From Ailanthus altissimus (Eukaryota; Streptophyta; Magnoliopsida; Sapindales; Simaroubaceae): a stretch of 64,000 nt of DNA. The notes under the pieces are model-generated. The model was not told the DNA's origin. It saw only the letters and a program-made list of their open reading frames with translations, and searched no databases. The position numbers and the translations under genes were made by a program. Within the stretch, counting starts at the first letter, position 1, and each line of letters begins with the position of its first letter. This document shows, piece by piece, positions 1 through 10,400 of this stretch. The stretch spans positions 5,275,001 through 5,339,000 of the forward strand of contig OX327683.1 of assembly GCA_946807835.1 (NCBI GenBank). Reading direction: 5' to 3'.

Positions 1-1140
1 CCAAGCTCAAGACAAGTCTCCAGAATGCAAAAAGAGTAAGGACTTTTGATAAAAATTTGAAATTCATCTTCTTTCTCTAGAAAACCAAACTCTTCACCTT
101 CTTACTAAACTCTTTTCACTTTCTCTGGGATAAGTTAACATTAAAGAACACTTTCTAGAGCATTTTTACCTAACTTGAGTGTCAGAGGACCATTGCCAGC
201 CACCCCGCTGACGTCTGCCCCTGACTCCCATTGTATTGTATTTCTCAAGTTCCCTCAGCGCCTTCAGTCAGTTCCACCACAGTTCAAAGTTCAGCCACTT
301 CTTGGTACCATTTTTAGACATCTACCATCAGCACAACCATAATGTCCATTCTTGGCAACCAAAGGCCTAAGAACTCGCACTTCTATATCCTTTCTCACAC
401 CTCAAACTCAAAGTTAGGGGTCAAGCCTTCCCCTTAGGCTGAAAATCATCCCCTAACAAATGGTTTTATTTGTGAGAAATTGAGAAAACTTTTACTTTTA
501 AATGCTACACCAAGTTCGACCAACCAAGGGTGAGTACAAGCCTTTCAACATGTCTAAAACGTCAAGGGATACTAAGGTTAGGCCAAAAAACTCACTAGTT
601 AAGAGAGTGGCTAAAGATTTAGAAGAGCACGTGCAAAGATTTCTTAAGCAAACCTATGGAAATACCTCAAGGTCACCCCATGGGGGTGCATGATGGAGAT
701 GCTTCAATTACCCGGAAGCCATTTGAAGAATTTTTGGAAGAACTATATCATACGATAACTAATGTCACCAGAGGATGAAGAAAGAAATTTGTGTGCCAAC
801 TCAAGCCACCCTTGCCTGATTTTACTCTAAACGGTTCAAAAGCCATTATTCCCGAGAGCCTAGGTAGAGTGAACATGCCAGTAAGGGTAAATTAGTGTCT
901 TACACCCACATAGAGCTTTACTCTACAATAGAGAGTAGATCCAGAAATGTAAAGGAGAGAAGACCGAAGCAACCTCTTATGAGTGACATTTGAGACTCTT
1001 TTAATGCTAAGCATTAAGCTTGTAAGGAGGCAGAAGATGCTAAAGTGAGTACCGCCACGACTAAGCTTCTAAAAATGGTTAACAAGCTTCTGAAAAAGGT
1101 TCTGATGATGAAAGTTCATTAGTGGTTTCACGATCCTCTA
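1..1140. other. No confident gene; gypsy-LTR-like patch
   Basis: No protein family is recognisable in any frame. Around 160-240 there is a GC-richer run with the phrasing CTAACTTGAGTGTCAGAGG, which resembles the R/U5 part of plant Ty3/gypsy LTRs (usually a CTGACTTGAGCGTCGGAG-like run). This may be the 3' part of a gypsy LTR on the plus strand. A 63-codon frame at 502-693 follows it but matches no gag that I recognise. Confidence 0.3.
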
Positions 1141-1144
1141 TATT

Positions 1145-1835
1145 ATCATGATCGGCTAAGTTCATCTATCTTATACTCTATTGTATTTGTTGACATTTCT
1201 CTTCTAACAAGATTATGTAAAAGGCAACAAGCAATAGTTATTGTTCTATATTGTATTTTTAATGGACAAAAACATGGACTTCATAAGATAATGCATTGTC
1301 TCTTAAGAAGTCCAAAACAACGTTCTATAACATTCTTTGCTGACACATGTTTCATATTGAAGTACTATTGATAATTGGTTGAAGTAGATCTGTTCCTTCA
1401 TTCTGATAAATGATATCTTGTTCCTCTATATGGTGCTAAAGGTCGCTCCCCATCTGTATACCTAGCATTGACAAGGTAATAACAGCCTAACAATTAAGAA
1501 GTTGAAAAATAAAATTAATGAAACAGTTTACTTAATTTAATAAGTTGAAAATAGACTATTCAAATTCTATTATAATAGACATACTAGTAGGAACTTTCAA
1601 CCCGTTTTGCCTAGACATTGCAATCGAAGTACTCTGGAGTCAAAAGTTAAACTTTTCTATCTCGAAGTATTCTAAAATAACACAAATATAAACATCATAT
1701 CTTGGGAACAAACTCCTAAGACTTTTGTTATAATTTCACCTTTTCTTGTTTTTAATATTAGTTTATCAACTTATTTAGGTACTTGAACCTTGATGTAAGC
1801 CTCATCTAATGCTCCCAAAAAATTCAATATAAACA
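1145..1835 (-). pseudogene. PIF/Harbinger transposase remnant (DDE_Tnp_4/HARBI1-like)
   Basis: Reading the minus strand from 1,835 down, I see the conserved blocks of the plant PIF/Harbinger DDE transposase in order. They are GALDEAYI near 1,815 (first catalytic Asp block, family GALDGTYI), TRKGEI and VLGVCSQDM, then SRVLR with SRQNGLKVP near 1,640-1,590, GCYYLV and LAPYRGTRYHLSE near 1,490-1,410, and FNMKH, NVIERCFGLLK and CCLLHNLVRREM near 1,350-1,210. Stops and frameshifts break it (for example after VQVPK and after YHLSE), so it cannot encode an active enzyme. The gap between the GLKVP and GCYYLV blocks may be an intron. In this family the protein cuts and pastes its own DNA together with a Myb/SANT-like partner; no partner gene is visible here. 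The N-terminal part and the terminal inverted repeats were not found. Confidence 0.85.
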
Positions 1836-1849
1836 AAAGTTGTAAGGTT

Positions 1850-3689
1850 GAATCACAAGGTAAAATAGTGTGTTAAAGTAATTGTATACATAGTACAATG
1901 TTAATCCATTTTGTATCTAAACTTCTCTATTGCATTATCATCTATTTAAATAAAACACTTAAAGAATTAATTATCATGAATAATAGTATAGAGAGACATT
2001 TATAAAAGTAAATTTTCCTTCCCTTAAGCAGAACATCCTTAAGCTCACTTCATAATATTAAAAAATATATATTTTTAAAATTTTCTACCATCCAAAAAGT
2101 ATTTTTCTTTAATTTTTAACACTTGAAACTATAAAATTAATAATTTTTTTACTTTTTAAAAAAAAAAATTTAAATAGTAAAAGAAATAAATAAATAAATT
2201 CACCATAAACAACATAAAAAATTGTGTTCAAGAAGGTGACATGTGGCTCTTCCACATTGGAAAATGAGAGTGAACACCTTTCTACTTTTAAAGAATGGCG
2301 TATATAAGCCGAGCGTCAACTTGTGACCATTCTTTGGTCACTAGATGAGCACGATCCAAGTTGGTTTTTCGCCAATCTGATGAAGAGAACTCATATGCCA
2401 CCACAAGGGAGTGGAATTATGGCCTAGCCTATATATTAAAGTTAATGATCCGTTATCACAATGTCCACTTTAGGTTTGCTCTTGCACGATTATATATATC
2501 TAACTTAGAAAGATTATTTAATTACGTGATGTGGGATTCTAACATTTAATTCTCACCTTAGGCTCATCTATTTATAGCTTCAAGAATATTAGATCTCAAA
2601 TAATATAATCTATTTCTTAAGGGACACAAGATCTCGTGTGCACTAAGTGTTTGGGGACACATGACTGACCCATGTAGATTAGATTTTAAGGGTCGCACAA
2701 CACGTGTACGTTATTTGTAGCTAAATTGTGGGCTCACCGACTCACATTATAAGATAGGTCTAGTTTTGATATTATTTGTAATAATCTACCTCCACACACA
2801 ATATAATATTATTCGCTTTAGGCTTGGATGCTCATAACTTTGTTGTTGAGTTTTTTGAAAGGTCTCATATTGATTGAAAATTGACTCTACATATATAGTT
2901 CAGAATATTTATTTAACTAAACTATGTGAGATTCTGACACCTAATTCTCACCTTATCCATCTCGACCCTGCCATCTAATGCACATATAAACAAGTCATTA
3001 CAATTTATATAGTATGGTTTGTGTGTGAGTATATGTGATCAAGCCATAAAAGAGTACGTTATAGTTATGAAAATTCTAAATCAAATTTCATGGTATACAT
3101 TAAAAAGAAATGCACCAAAGACGGAATATAATCTACCTAAAGACTCTGTACCAATGCAGAACTATTAGTTTATTAAAGAAAAATAATACCATAATGAATT
3201 TAATTCGCTTATTCTCTTGTTACAGAAGCTCGGATTGAATCGGGATTATGTTACAATCTATTATGTTCGAATGATCATAAAAAGAGTGAAAAATTCTTCT
3301 CACCACGACAAAAGAACCCGTTGTGCCTATGATCTCCCTGCCTCTCACTCCATTTTTTTGGTTATTTATGTTTTCCAAAAGAAGGTGAATGTTAACCTAA
3401 TTTACTTACATTCAAATTCAAACGTGCAACGGGTAACTGATAGTGGATAAAATATCAAGAGGTGTTAACCAGCCACACATGTTTAAATTTAAGTAGATAA
3501 ATATTAGCAGATGTTAACATCGATATAGGGTCAGGCCAGCCTATCATGGGCAACTTGCCCATGTCCAACTAACAATGTTAATGACATTTATAAGCTATCG
3601 AAGAAAATTAAACTTACGCACATTCGTTGTAGTCGGAGTTATTATAAGAGGTCAAGAACACTGAAGTTCAACAAAAAATCGTAACGACC
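1850..3689. other. Non-coding, AT-rich; no gene seen
   Basis: No supported coding sequence. It contains a TATATAAG box near 2,301 in a short GC-richer stretch, a ~32-bp direct repeat described separately, and short spurious frames only. Confidence 0.5.
2529..2955. repeat. Direct repeat pair (~32 bp, ~395 bp apart)
   Basis: Positions 2,529-2,560 and 2,924-2,955 are imperfect direct copies of the pattern TGTGRGATTCTRACA followed by TAATTCTCACCTTA. The intervening ~360 bp has no coding capacity. Such a pair could be the ends of a small unit or a local duplication. Confidence 0.55.
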
Positions 3690-4210
3690 AGTCTCTATTG
3701 CTATAGGAGAAAATGACAAAGTTGAATAACTATTGATTTTAAAGTTTATACAATGATGGGTTTGTGAAGTAATTGGCCCGAAAGCAATTAATACAAACTA
3801 GACTCTCTTGAATCAGTAGTAAGTCTGGATCAACTATAAATAAAGGAATCAAGTAAGAAAGTTGGGTTAAGAAATCATCTTTTCAAGTTAGGGAGAGAAA
3901 TGGAGAGCTTGATCTATTACTGAGAGAATCTACTTTTAATTCTATTTCTAAATGTCCTTTGTTGTAATTTTCAATTGATATTATTGGATTTGAAAGTCAC
4001 GCTAGCTGAAAGTGGATGTAGTTTCCTCTTTGGAACCCAAACTATTATAGTCCTTATTTGCACACTCTTTATCTTTGATTTTTTTTTTTTAAAAAAAGAA
4101 GAAAAAAACTTGTTCTTGACTAGTTTCAGGTTGATACATTTGTTTGGCATAATTTCTTGGTTCAAACTTTTGAATTTTGAAAATCTTAGGTTGAATAATA
4201 ATTTTTAAAA
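3690..4210 (+). mobile_element. Degraded copia LTR-like region
   Basis: This block directly precedes a tRNA-Met-type primer binding site and a copia gag start. It contains a TATAAATAAAGG promoter-like box at about 3,836 and a T-rich 3' end. The 5' boundary is a guess, because no second LTR copy is present to align. Confidence 0.45.
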
Positions 4211-4211
4211 G

Positions 4212-4223
4212 TGGTATCAAAGT
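4212..4223 (+). promoter_or_regulatory. Primer binding site (tRNA-iMet type, degenerate)
   Basis: TGGTATCAAAGT resembles the standard plant copia PBS TGGTATCAGAGC. It sits about 50 bp before a gag reading frame. Confidence 0.6.
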
Positions 4224-4264
4224 CTAGTTTTTAAGGCTAATTAAAGATTCGGTTGTTGAAACTT

Positions 4265-4485
4265 AATAATTAAGATGAGTGCTGCTAAATTGAGGTGGAA
4301 AAGTTTAATAGCCATAGAAATTTTAGTTTATGGCAAAAAAAGATGAAGGCTTTGCTAGTGCAACAAAAGAATGCAAAGGCAGTGATGGACTATAAGGATT
4401 TGTCACCAATAATAACTCTGGATCAAACGACTGAAATGGATGAAATAACCTTCAACAAGATTATTTTTGATCAATTACCTTTTTT
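4265..4485 (+). pseudogene. Copia gag N-terminus fragment
   Basis: The frame from about 4,295 reads VEKFNSHRNFSLWQKKMKALL, the conserved first helix of copia gag (UBN2/DUF4219-type; compare the FNGTNDFNLWKMKVKALL motif of elements A and B). The upstream ATG at 4,275 is in another frame, so at least one frameshift separates start and body. Homology fades after about 4,480 and no zinc knuckle, protease or pol follows. It is a truncated relic whose upstream neighbours are the degenerate PBS and LTR-like region. Confidence 0.75.
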
Positions 4486-4514
4486 TTTTTCTTTATGTTA
4501 CTTCTTTGATTAAC

Positions 4515-5593
4515 GAATTCATTTTCATCTTCCTATAACTTCGTATAAGAAAAAATACTTTAATGCTCAAATCAGTGTTTATCGAAAAAAAAACAGGGTG
4601 CACGTGTATAGAGGAGTATATGCACGAACAAGTAGGGTTATATTGTTTACTATGTCTATAAATGAATAATCAAGTATCAATCATAATTATCTATCTATAA
4701 TGAATAAATAATCACCTATTTTTATAAGGTATAAGTTTTACTCCTTTTCAAAGTATACATATATGAATTCAATTCTATTTAGACTATGTCTAATGCATAA
4801 TATGCTTTTATTAATGAATTTGTCTTTGATTAGAAGAATTTGAGTGGGATTCATCCACTCTTGGGTAACTCCTTTTCATATAAAACTTTTTAAAAAATTA
4901 AATTCATAATAATATTCATAGTTTGATCTGTTCTTAACTTCTCGTAAATTTTTTTACTCGTTCGTGGAAGTTCCAGGTCATTAGATTCAGGGTACCTGTG
5001 TTTGGAGTCTGGATCGGACTTTAAAGCAATTTTGCGCTCATTTTTTTTTTCACAAATCGGACTTGATTTCTTTCTACTTAATCTAATAAATACAGAAGAA
5101 AGGCCTTCACTGTGTGAGCTAAGTAGACCTTCTAGAAATAGGCCCAACATTATTAATAAACTTTCTAACTATTATTTAAATTTACAACTTTTTTTTCTTC
5201 AGATTTATGAATTCAAAAGTATTTTACTAATAACATTTAGTTCAAAAATATTTTTGCTTAGCCCAAGTTGATGTCAAATCCTAGCTATCCCTTTATGAAT
5301 AAATGTTTATAAAGCAGATAAGCTTCCTTAATAATATTGACCTCTTAATTATCTTTTATAATCTATTGATTATAAAAGATAATCAATTTATAATATGATT
5401 GTTTAAAAGCATTTCATTCAAAAATTAATCTCAAACAAAAATTGAACTTGATCGTTCCAGTAAGACTCAAACTAGAACTATTATATATGCATAAATTTGA
5501 TGATTACATTCCATAAATTTAGTTCTAGGCCTCGACTTTATGGACTCCATTAAGAATAATTGTTCCCAATGCTTATAAAATAACCTATCCAAA
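4515..5593. other. Non-coding; no gene seen
   Basis: AT-rich sequence with only short spurious frames. It contains the perfect hairpin at 5,348-5,383. Confidence 0.5.
5348..5383. repeat. Perfect 16-bp inverted repeat, 4-nt loop
   Basis: The left arm ATTATCTTTTATAATC (5,348-5,363) is exactly complementary to 5,368-5,383, with TATT between them. No T-tract follows and no gene is adjacent, so its role is unknown. Confidence 0.85.
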
Positions 5594-6310
5594 TGATTGT
5601 AGATTTGGATCAAATATAATCTCTTTCATTGACCACGCAAAATGTATTTGAACAAAAAAATGCGAGTAAAAAATAATGAAGAGACAATGTAAGGTTGAGA
5701 ATGTGACAGACGAACAAGATTTAAAGTAAAATGGAGAGTTAAAAGTAAGGAAAAGCTCAGATGTGTAAGGGCATATTTCTAGGCCTTAAGGTTGTACCCT
5801 CAAGAAAGCTAAGCCGTAACCCCAGGCCTGGCAGTACCTAGGTGTCACGACTCAACCTTGGTGATGCCACGATGCTAAGGACCATTTTTTTAAGTTTGTT
5901 TTGACATCTTCAAGTTAGTTTTAGATTCCTTTTACCTGTGAAATTCTATTCCAAGTCAATATAGGGTCTTTAGGGATGTTTTAGAGTCTAATTAAACCTT
6001 TATTATGCCTTTAGCTGATAATGCAATAACAAAAGAGAGAATAGAGATCTTAGGAAGCGCTTGAGTTCTAAGTGCGCAAAAGAGTGTTGTATAAACTCTT
6101 TGAGAGCTTGTTATATTGTATACTCCTTATAAATCTCTTGAGTGATCTTTGTGATCCTTGTAAATATTTTCACCCTGGACATAAGCAATTCACTGAATTA
6201 CGTAAATTCTTATGCCTTGTATATGATTGATTATTTTCTCTATTTTTGTTGTATGATCTTTTGTAATTTTTGAATACTTGTAAGTGAAAACTTTGGTGAA
6301 AATTCTAACA
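5594..6310 (+). mobile_element. Copia LTR, tandem-array copy 1
   Basis: The block starts TGATTGTAG and ends TTCTAACA (TG...CA). A degenerate PBS (TGGTATTAAAGCT) begins 4 bp later at 6,314. It repeats as copy 2 at 6,798-7,513 and, more diverged, at 8,496-9,236. It has a GC-richer U3-like part near 5,770-5,880. Confidence 0.8.
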
Positions 6311-6797
6311 AATTGGTATTAAAGCTAGGATTGATCCAACCATGGTAACTCATAAATCTGAACTTTAAAGAATTGAAAAAAATATTAGAACCTAATAAAA
6401 GTTAAAGGATAAATTCAAAAAGTGTTATTATTATAAGAAAGAATGACACTTCATAAGAGATTGTCTAGAAAGAAAGGTCATGAAGAATGAAAAGAAAAAA
6501 GAAGGTGATGTTGCAATAATCTATGATGAGGACTATAATGGTGCATAAATTTTGGTAAATTTAGATAGAAAGAATACTGGTGAGTGGATACTTGATTCTG
6601 ATTGTATTTTTCATATGTGTCTTGATAGATCCTTATTTACCAATTATCAGTCTATTAAGAGTGTCAAAGTGTTGATGAGTAATTATATAACTTGTAAAGT
6701 TATGAAAATTAGTAGTATAAGATTAAGATTGCATAATGGAAAAATTAGAGATTTATTAAGTGTAATACATGTTTCTAGTCTTAAAAGAAACTTGGTA
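6311..6797 (+). pseudogene. Truncated copia gag/protease, array unit 1
   Basis: After the PBS, a degenerate zinc knuckle is visible near 6,425-6,475 (CYYYKKE-stop-HFIRDC; the second Cys is Tyr and the Gly codon is a stop). It is followed by the protease-like segment at 6,552-6,800, with EWILDSDCIFHMC around the active-site Asp and ending at the conserved LKRNL. The internal region then stops abruptly and the second LTR begins. The N-terminal gag, integrase and RT are absent. It is a defective relic. Confidence 0.75.
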
Positions 6798-7513
6798 TGA
6801 TTGTAGATTTTGATCAAATATAATCTCTTTCATTGACCACATAAAATGCATTTGAACAAAAAAGCACGAGTCAAAAATAATGTGGGGACGATGAAAGGTC
6901 GAGAATGTGATAGACGAACAAGATTTAAAGTGAAATAGAGAGTTAGAAGTAAGGAAGAGCTCAAAATGTGCAAGGGTGCATTTCTCGGCCTTAATGTTGT
7001 AGCCTCAAGAAAGCTAAGCCGTGACCCCAGGCCTGGTAGCACCTAGGTGTCATTACTCAGCCTTAGTGATGCCACGATGCTTGGGTCATTTTTTAAGTTT
7101 GTTTTGACATCTTCAAGTTATTTTTAGATTCCTTATACGTGTGAAATTCTATTCCAAGTCAATATAGGGTCTTTAGGGATGTTTTAGAGTCTAATTAAAC
7201 CTTTATTATGCCTTTAGCTGATAATGCATTAACAAAAGAGAGAATAGAGATCTTAGGAAGCGCTTGAGTTCTAAGTGCGCAAAAGAGTGTTGTATAAACT
7301 CTTTGAGAGCTTGTTATATTGTATACTCCTTATAAATCTCTTGAGTGATCTTTGTGATCCTTGTAAATATTTTCACCCTGGACATAAGCAATTCACTGAA
7401 TTACGTAAATTTTTATGCCTTGTATATGATTGATTATTTTCTCTATTTTTGTTGTATGATCTTTTGCAATTTTTGAATACTTGTAAGTGAAAACTTCGGT
7501 GAAAATTCTAACA
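6798..7513 (+). mobile_element. Copia LTR, tandem-array copy 2
   Basis: Same ends as copy 1 (TGATTGTAG...CTAACA). By eye the first ~300 bp are clearly more diverged from copy 1 than the last ~420 bp, which are almost identical. Confidence 0.8.
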
Positions 7514-8330
7514 AATTGGTATTAAAACTAGGATTGATCCAACTATGGTAACTCATAAATCTGAACTCTAAAGAATTGAAAAAAATATTACAGCCTAATA
7601 AAAGTCAAAGGATAAATTCAGAAAGTGTTATTATCATAAGAAAGAATGATACTTCATAAAGAGCTTGTCTAAAGAGAAAGGTCATGAAGAATGAAAATAA
7701 AAAGGAAGGTGATGCTACAATAGTCTATGAGGAGGATAATGATAGTGCACAAATTTTGGTAGCTTTAAATAAAAAGAACGCTAGTGAGTGGATACTTGAT
7801 TCTAACTGTACTATTTATGTGTGTCCTGATAGATTCTTATTTACCAATTATCAATTTATTAAGAGTGTCAAAGTGTTGATGAGTAATAATATAACTAGTA
7901 AAGTTATTAAAATTAGTAATATAAGATTAAGATTGCATGAAAAAAAAAATTAGGGACTTACTAAGTGTAATACATGTTTCTAATCTTAAGAGAAACTTGA
8001 TATCGTTGGAAGTGTTAGATCAAATGGGATGTTCATTCAAGGCAAAAAAGGACTACTGAAAGTGATTAAAAGGTTTATAGTGATAATGAAGAGTGAGAAG
8101 TATAATAGATTGTATATGCTAAAAGAGAATGCTGTTTGTGATTCAACATCTATTGTTAAGGTGATGCAAACTAAGAAGCAGCATTGAAGATTAGCTTATT
8201 GAAGTGAAAGAGATCTAAATAAATTATATAAGAGTGCTGTTGGCAAGAATAAGGTTCAACCATCGGGGTTTTGTAGTCATGGAGCCAAGTATAACATAAG
8301 CGATCACGACACCAAAGCTAGCCTAGACGG
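7514..8330 (+). pseudogene. Truncated copia gag/protease/integrase N-terminus, array unit 2
   Basis: This parallels unit 1 (PBS, degenerate knuckle, protease-like EWILDSNCTIYVCP in a frame at 7,684-7,953) but continues further. After the protease region come ISLEVLDQMG-like and VMKSEKYNRLYMLK-like segments of the pre-integrase region. A degenerate integrase start follows near 8,260-8,345 (GFCSHGAKYN, then LDGIQLDLW, the family's DYIHSDLWG block). Several stops and a frameshift are present. No RT is found downstream before the third LTR. Confidence 0.75.
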
Positions 8331-8495
8331 TATACAATTAGATCTTTGGAGACTTAAGTTATTGTTCTTAGTGAAGTTAAGTCTATACAAAGACTTAATT
8401 ACGACAACCACTATATAATTGACCATGTGATATAAAGATGATAGATCTTGAAAATCTTCTTAATAATTTTGAATTAAGGAATGGTTTATAGAAGT

Positions 8496-9236
8496 TGGTG
8501 ATTCAAAGTCATACTTAAGTATTGTTTTGAGTCAAAGACCAATAAAGAGACAATACAAGGCTGAGATTTGAATCGAAACAAAGAGTCCCAAGCAAGTAGG
8601 AGCTCAGAACACACAAAGGCACATTTCTAAGCCTTAGAGCTGTAGTCCCAATGAACTAGGTCGCGGCCTTGGGCTTGGCAGCACATAGGCACTATGGCCC
8701 AGCTTTCATGAGGTCGCGACGCCAGCCTGAAGCCACGTGGGGTTGTAGTGCCGGCTCGAGGTGCTAGAGTCTTGTTTTGAATCCATTTTGGTGTCCTTAA
8801 GTTTATTTTGGATTTCTTTCACATGTTGACTTATATTCCAAATTGATATATAGTTTTTACGGACGTTTTGAAACTTATATAAACTCTTTTTATGCCTTAA
8901 GGTGGTCATGTATCAACAAGAGAGAGAATAGGGAGCTTAAGAAGTGCTTGAGTGCTGAGTGCGCGAGAGAATGCTAGATAAACTCTTGGAGAGCTCATTC
9001 TATTGTGTATTCTTTGTAAATCTCATAAGGGATATTTGTGATCATTGAGTGATTCGTGATAATCACTAAGTAATAAAAGAAGTTAGGATCTTTGATCCAC
9101 TATGAATAAAGACAATTTGCCAAACCACAAAAATTCATATGCCTTGTTTAATTGATTATTTTTTTTTCTATTTTAATTGTGTGATTTTTTGTAATTCTTG
9201 AATACTTATAGACAAAAATTTATGTAAAAATCCAAA
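8496..9236 (+). mobile_element. Divergent copy 3 of the array LTR
   Basis: This follows the same order of landmarks as copies 1 and 2: AAAGAGACAATRYAAGG; a CpG/GC-rich block near 8,640-8,770; GAGTGCTGAGTGCGCGAGAG; TAAACTCTTGGAGAGC; and a TGTGATTTTTTGTAAT tail. Identity is much lower than between copies 1 and 2. Edges are approximate. It could be the 3' LTR of the array or a solo LTR of a sister family. Confidence 0.65.
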
Positions 9237-9644
9237 TATTTTTTATATATAATAGTACTTAAGAAATTTAAATTAAATTGATAGTACCTTTCATGTTAAT
9301 TAATTTCTCACTCGGTCATGTTGAATGTTCTAAGCTTATATACTTACACATCAATCTATAAACGTTTCTAGTAGTCTAGATAAACTGCTCTATGAGATAC
9401 AAATTAATATGTTACAAGCATATAGTTTAGATTGTTTGTATACACAAGGGATTGGTGATTAGATTTATTATGCAATACGTTACACCTAATAATATAAAAT
9501 ATATGTACTCAAGATATTGCTCAATAATAAAAAGACGAAAATAAAATATTATTAAATAAATAATTCATGCATTAAAAAAAATTCATTTTATTCATGAATA
9601 TAAAATACACATAAATGCATTTTTAAGAAAATAAATTTTAACAA
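9237..9644. other. AT-rich non-coding spacer
   Basis: No gene seen. It lies downstream (minus-strand sense) of the RNase H remnant at 9,645 and may hold remnants of that element's 3' end, but no LTR was identified. Confidence 0.4.
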
Positions 9645-10400
9645 TCTCTCGTTCTAAAGTATGTTCTACATACATCTAATTTCCATGTTGTCTGAATGAG
9701 AATAAAAAATCTTATCAGCAAAGGCTTTAAGGTATTTGTTAAATCTTACTGTTGATGCTATCTTGTAAAACGCGATATCACCATGTTGGATTATCTCTTG
9801 AATAAGACGATGCTTTCTTTCTATATGTTTTCTTTTGATGATTTTAAGATTCCTTGAATTAGCTACTATCCCACCATTGTCATAGGCAGTTTTAGGTTAG
9901 GTGTAGCTCCTAGTTCTATCAAGAACTTTTTAATGTATACAACCTCTTTAGTGACTTTTGAAGCAGCCACATATTCAACCTCCATCATGGAATTAGCAAT
10001 GCAATACTACTTGATACTCCTCTCTAACTAATGGCTCATCCTCCGAGAGTAAACACATATTAGTCGGAGGTATTTAGAATTCTTATCAAACTAAAAGTCT
10101 TAATTGGTATACCCAACTAGTATTAGATCATCTCCTTGGTAGACAAGCAATGTTTAACTGTTAACAAATAATCCATTCCTTGATTAAATTGGTATCTATT
10201 AACCATACCAACTAACTTGGTTTAATGCAATATAACATACATAAGGCTTCCAACTAGTAAAGCATATGAATCCTCTTCTCTTTTATTGCCCTTCTTGTAT
10301 TTTAGGACACTATTGTTTTAAAAGAGAGATTCTATATGTAAAAGAATTAGAAAACCTTTCTTGGAATATTGCAGAGAGAACTTAACAAGCAGCTTATCTA
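9645..10400 (-). pseudogene. Copia RT end plus RNase H remnant
   Basis: Translated from the minus strand in shifting frames, the order is that of copia pol 3' ends. It reads SYALLVGSLMYVI near 10,270 (family PYASAVGSLMYAM), GMVNRYQFNQG, KTFSLIRI, YVFTLGG near 10,050, MEVEYVAASK (family TEAEYVAAS) near 9,975, AYDNGGIVANS, ERKHIERKHRLIQEII near 9,820, and KIASTVRFNKYLKAFADK to MEIRCM at 9,665. Stops and frameshifts make it non-functional. Integrase and the RT catalytic core are missing. It is not obviously the same family as elements A and B. Confidence 0.8.

Noticed and set aside
2250..2340. Plant snRNA-type promoter (USE plus TATA) suggesting an snRNA or SRP RNA gene
   Set aside because: The TTCCACATTGG match to the USE is imperfect, the spacing to TATATAAG (about 41 nt) is too long, and the downstream sequence matches no snRNA start or 7SL RNA that I know.
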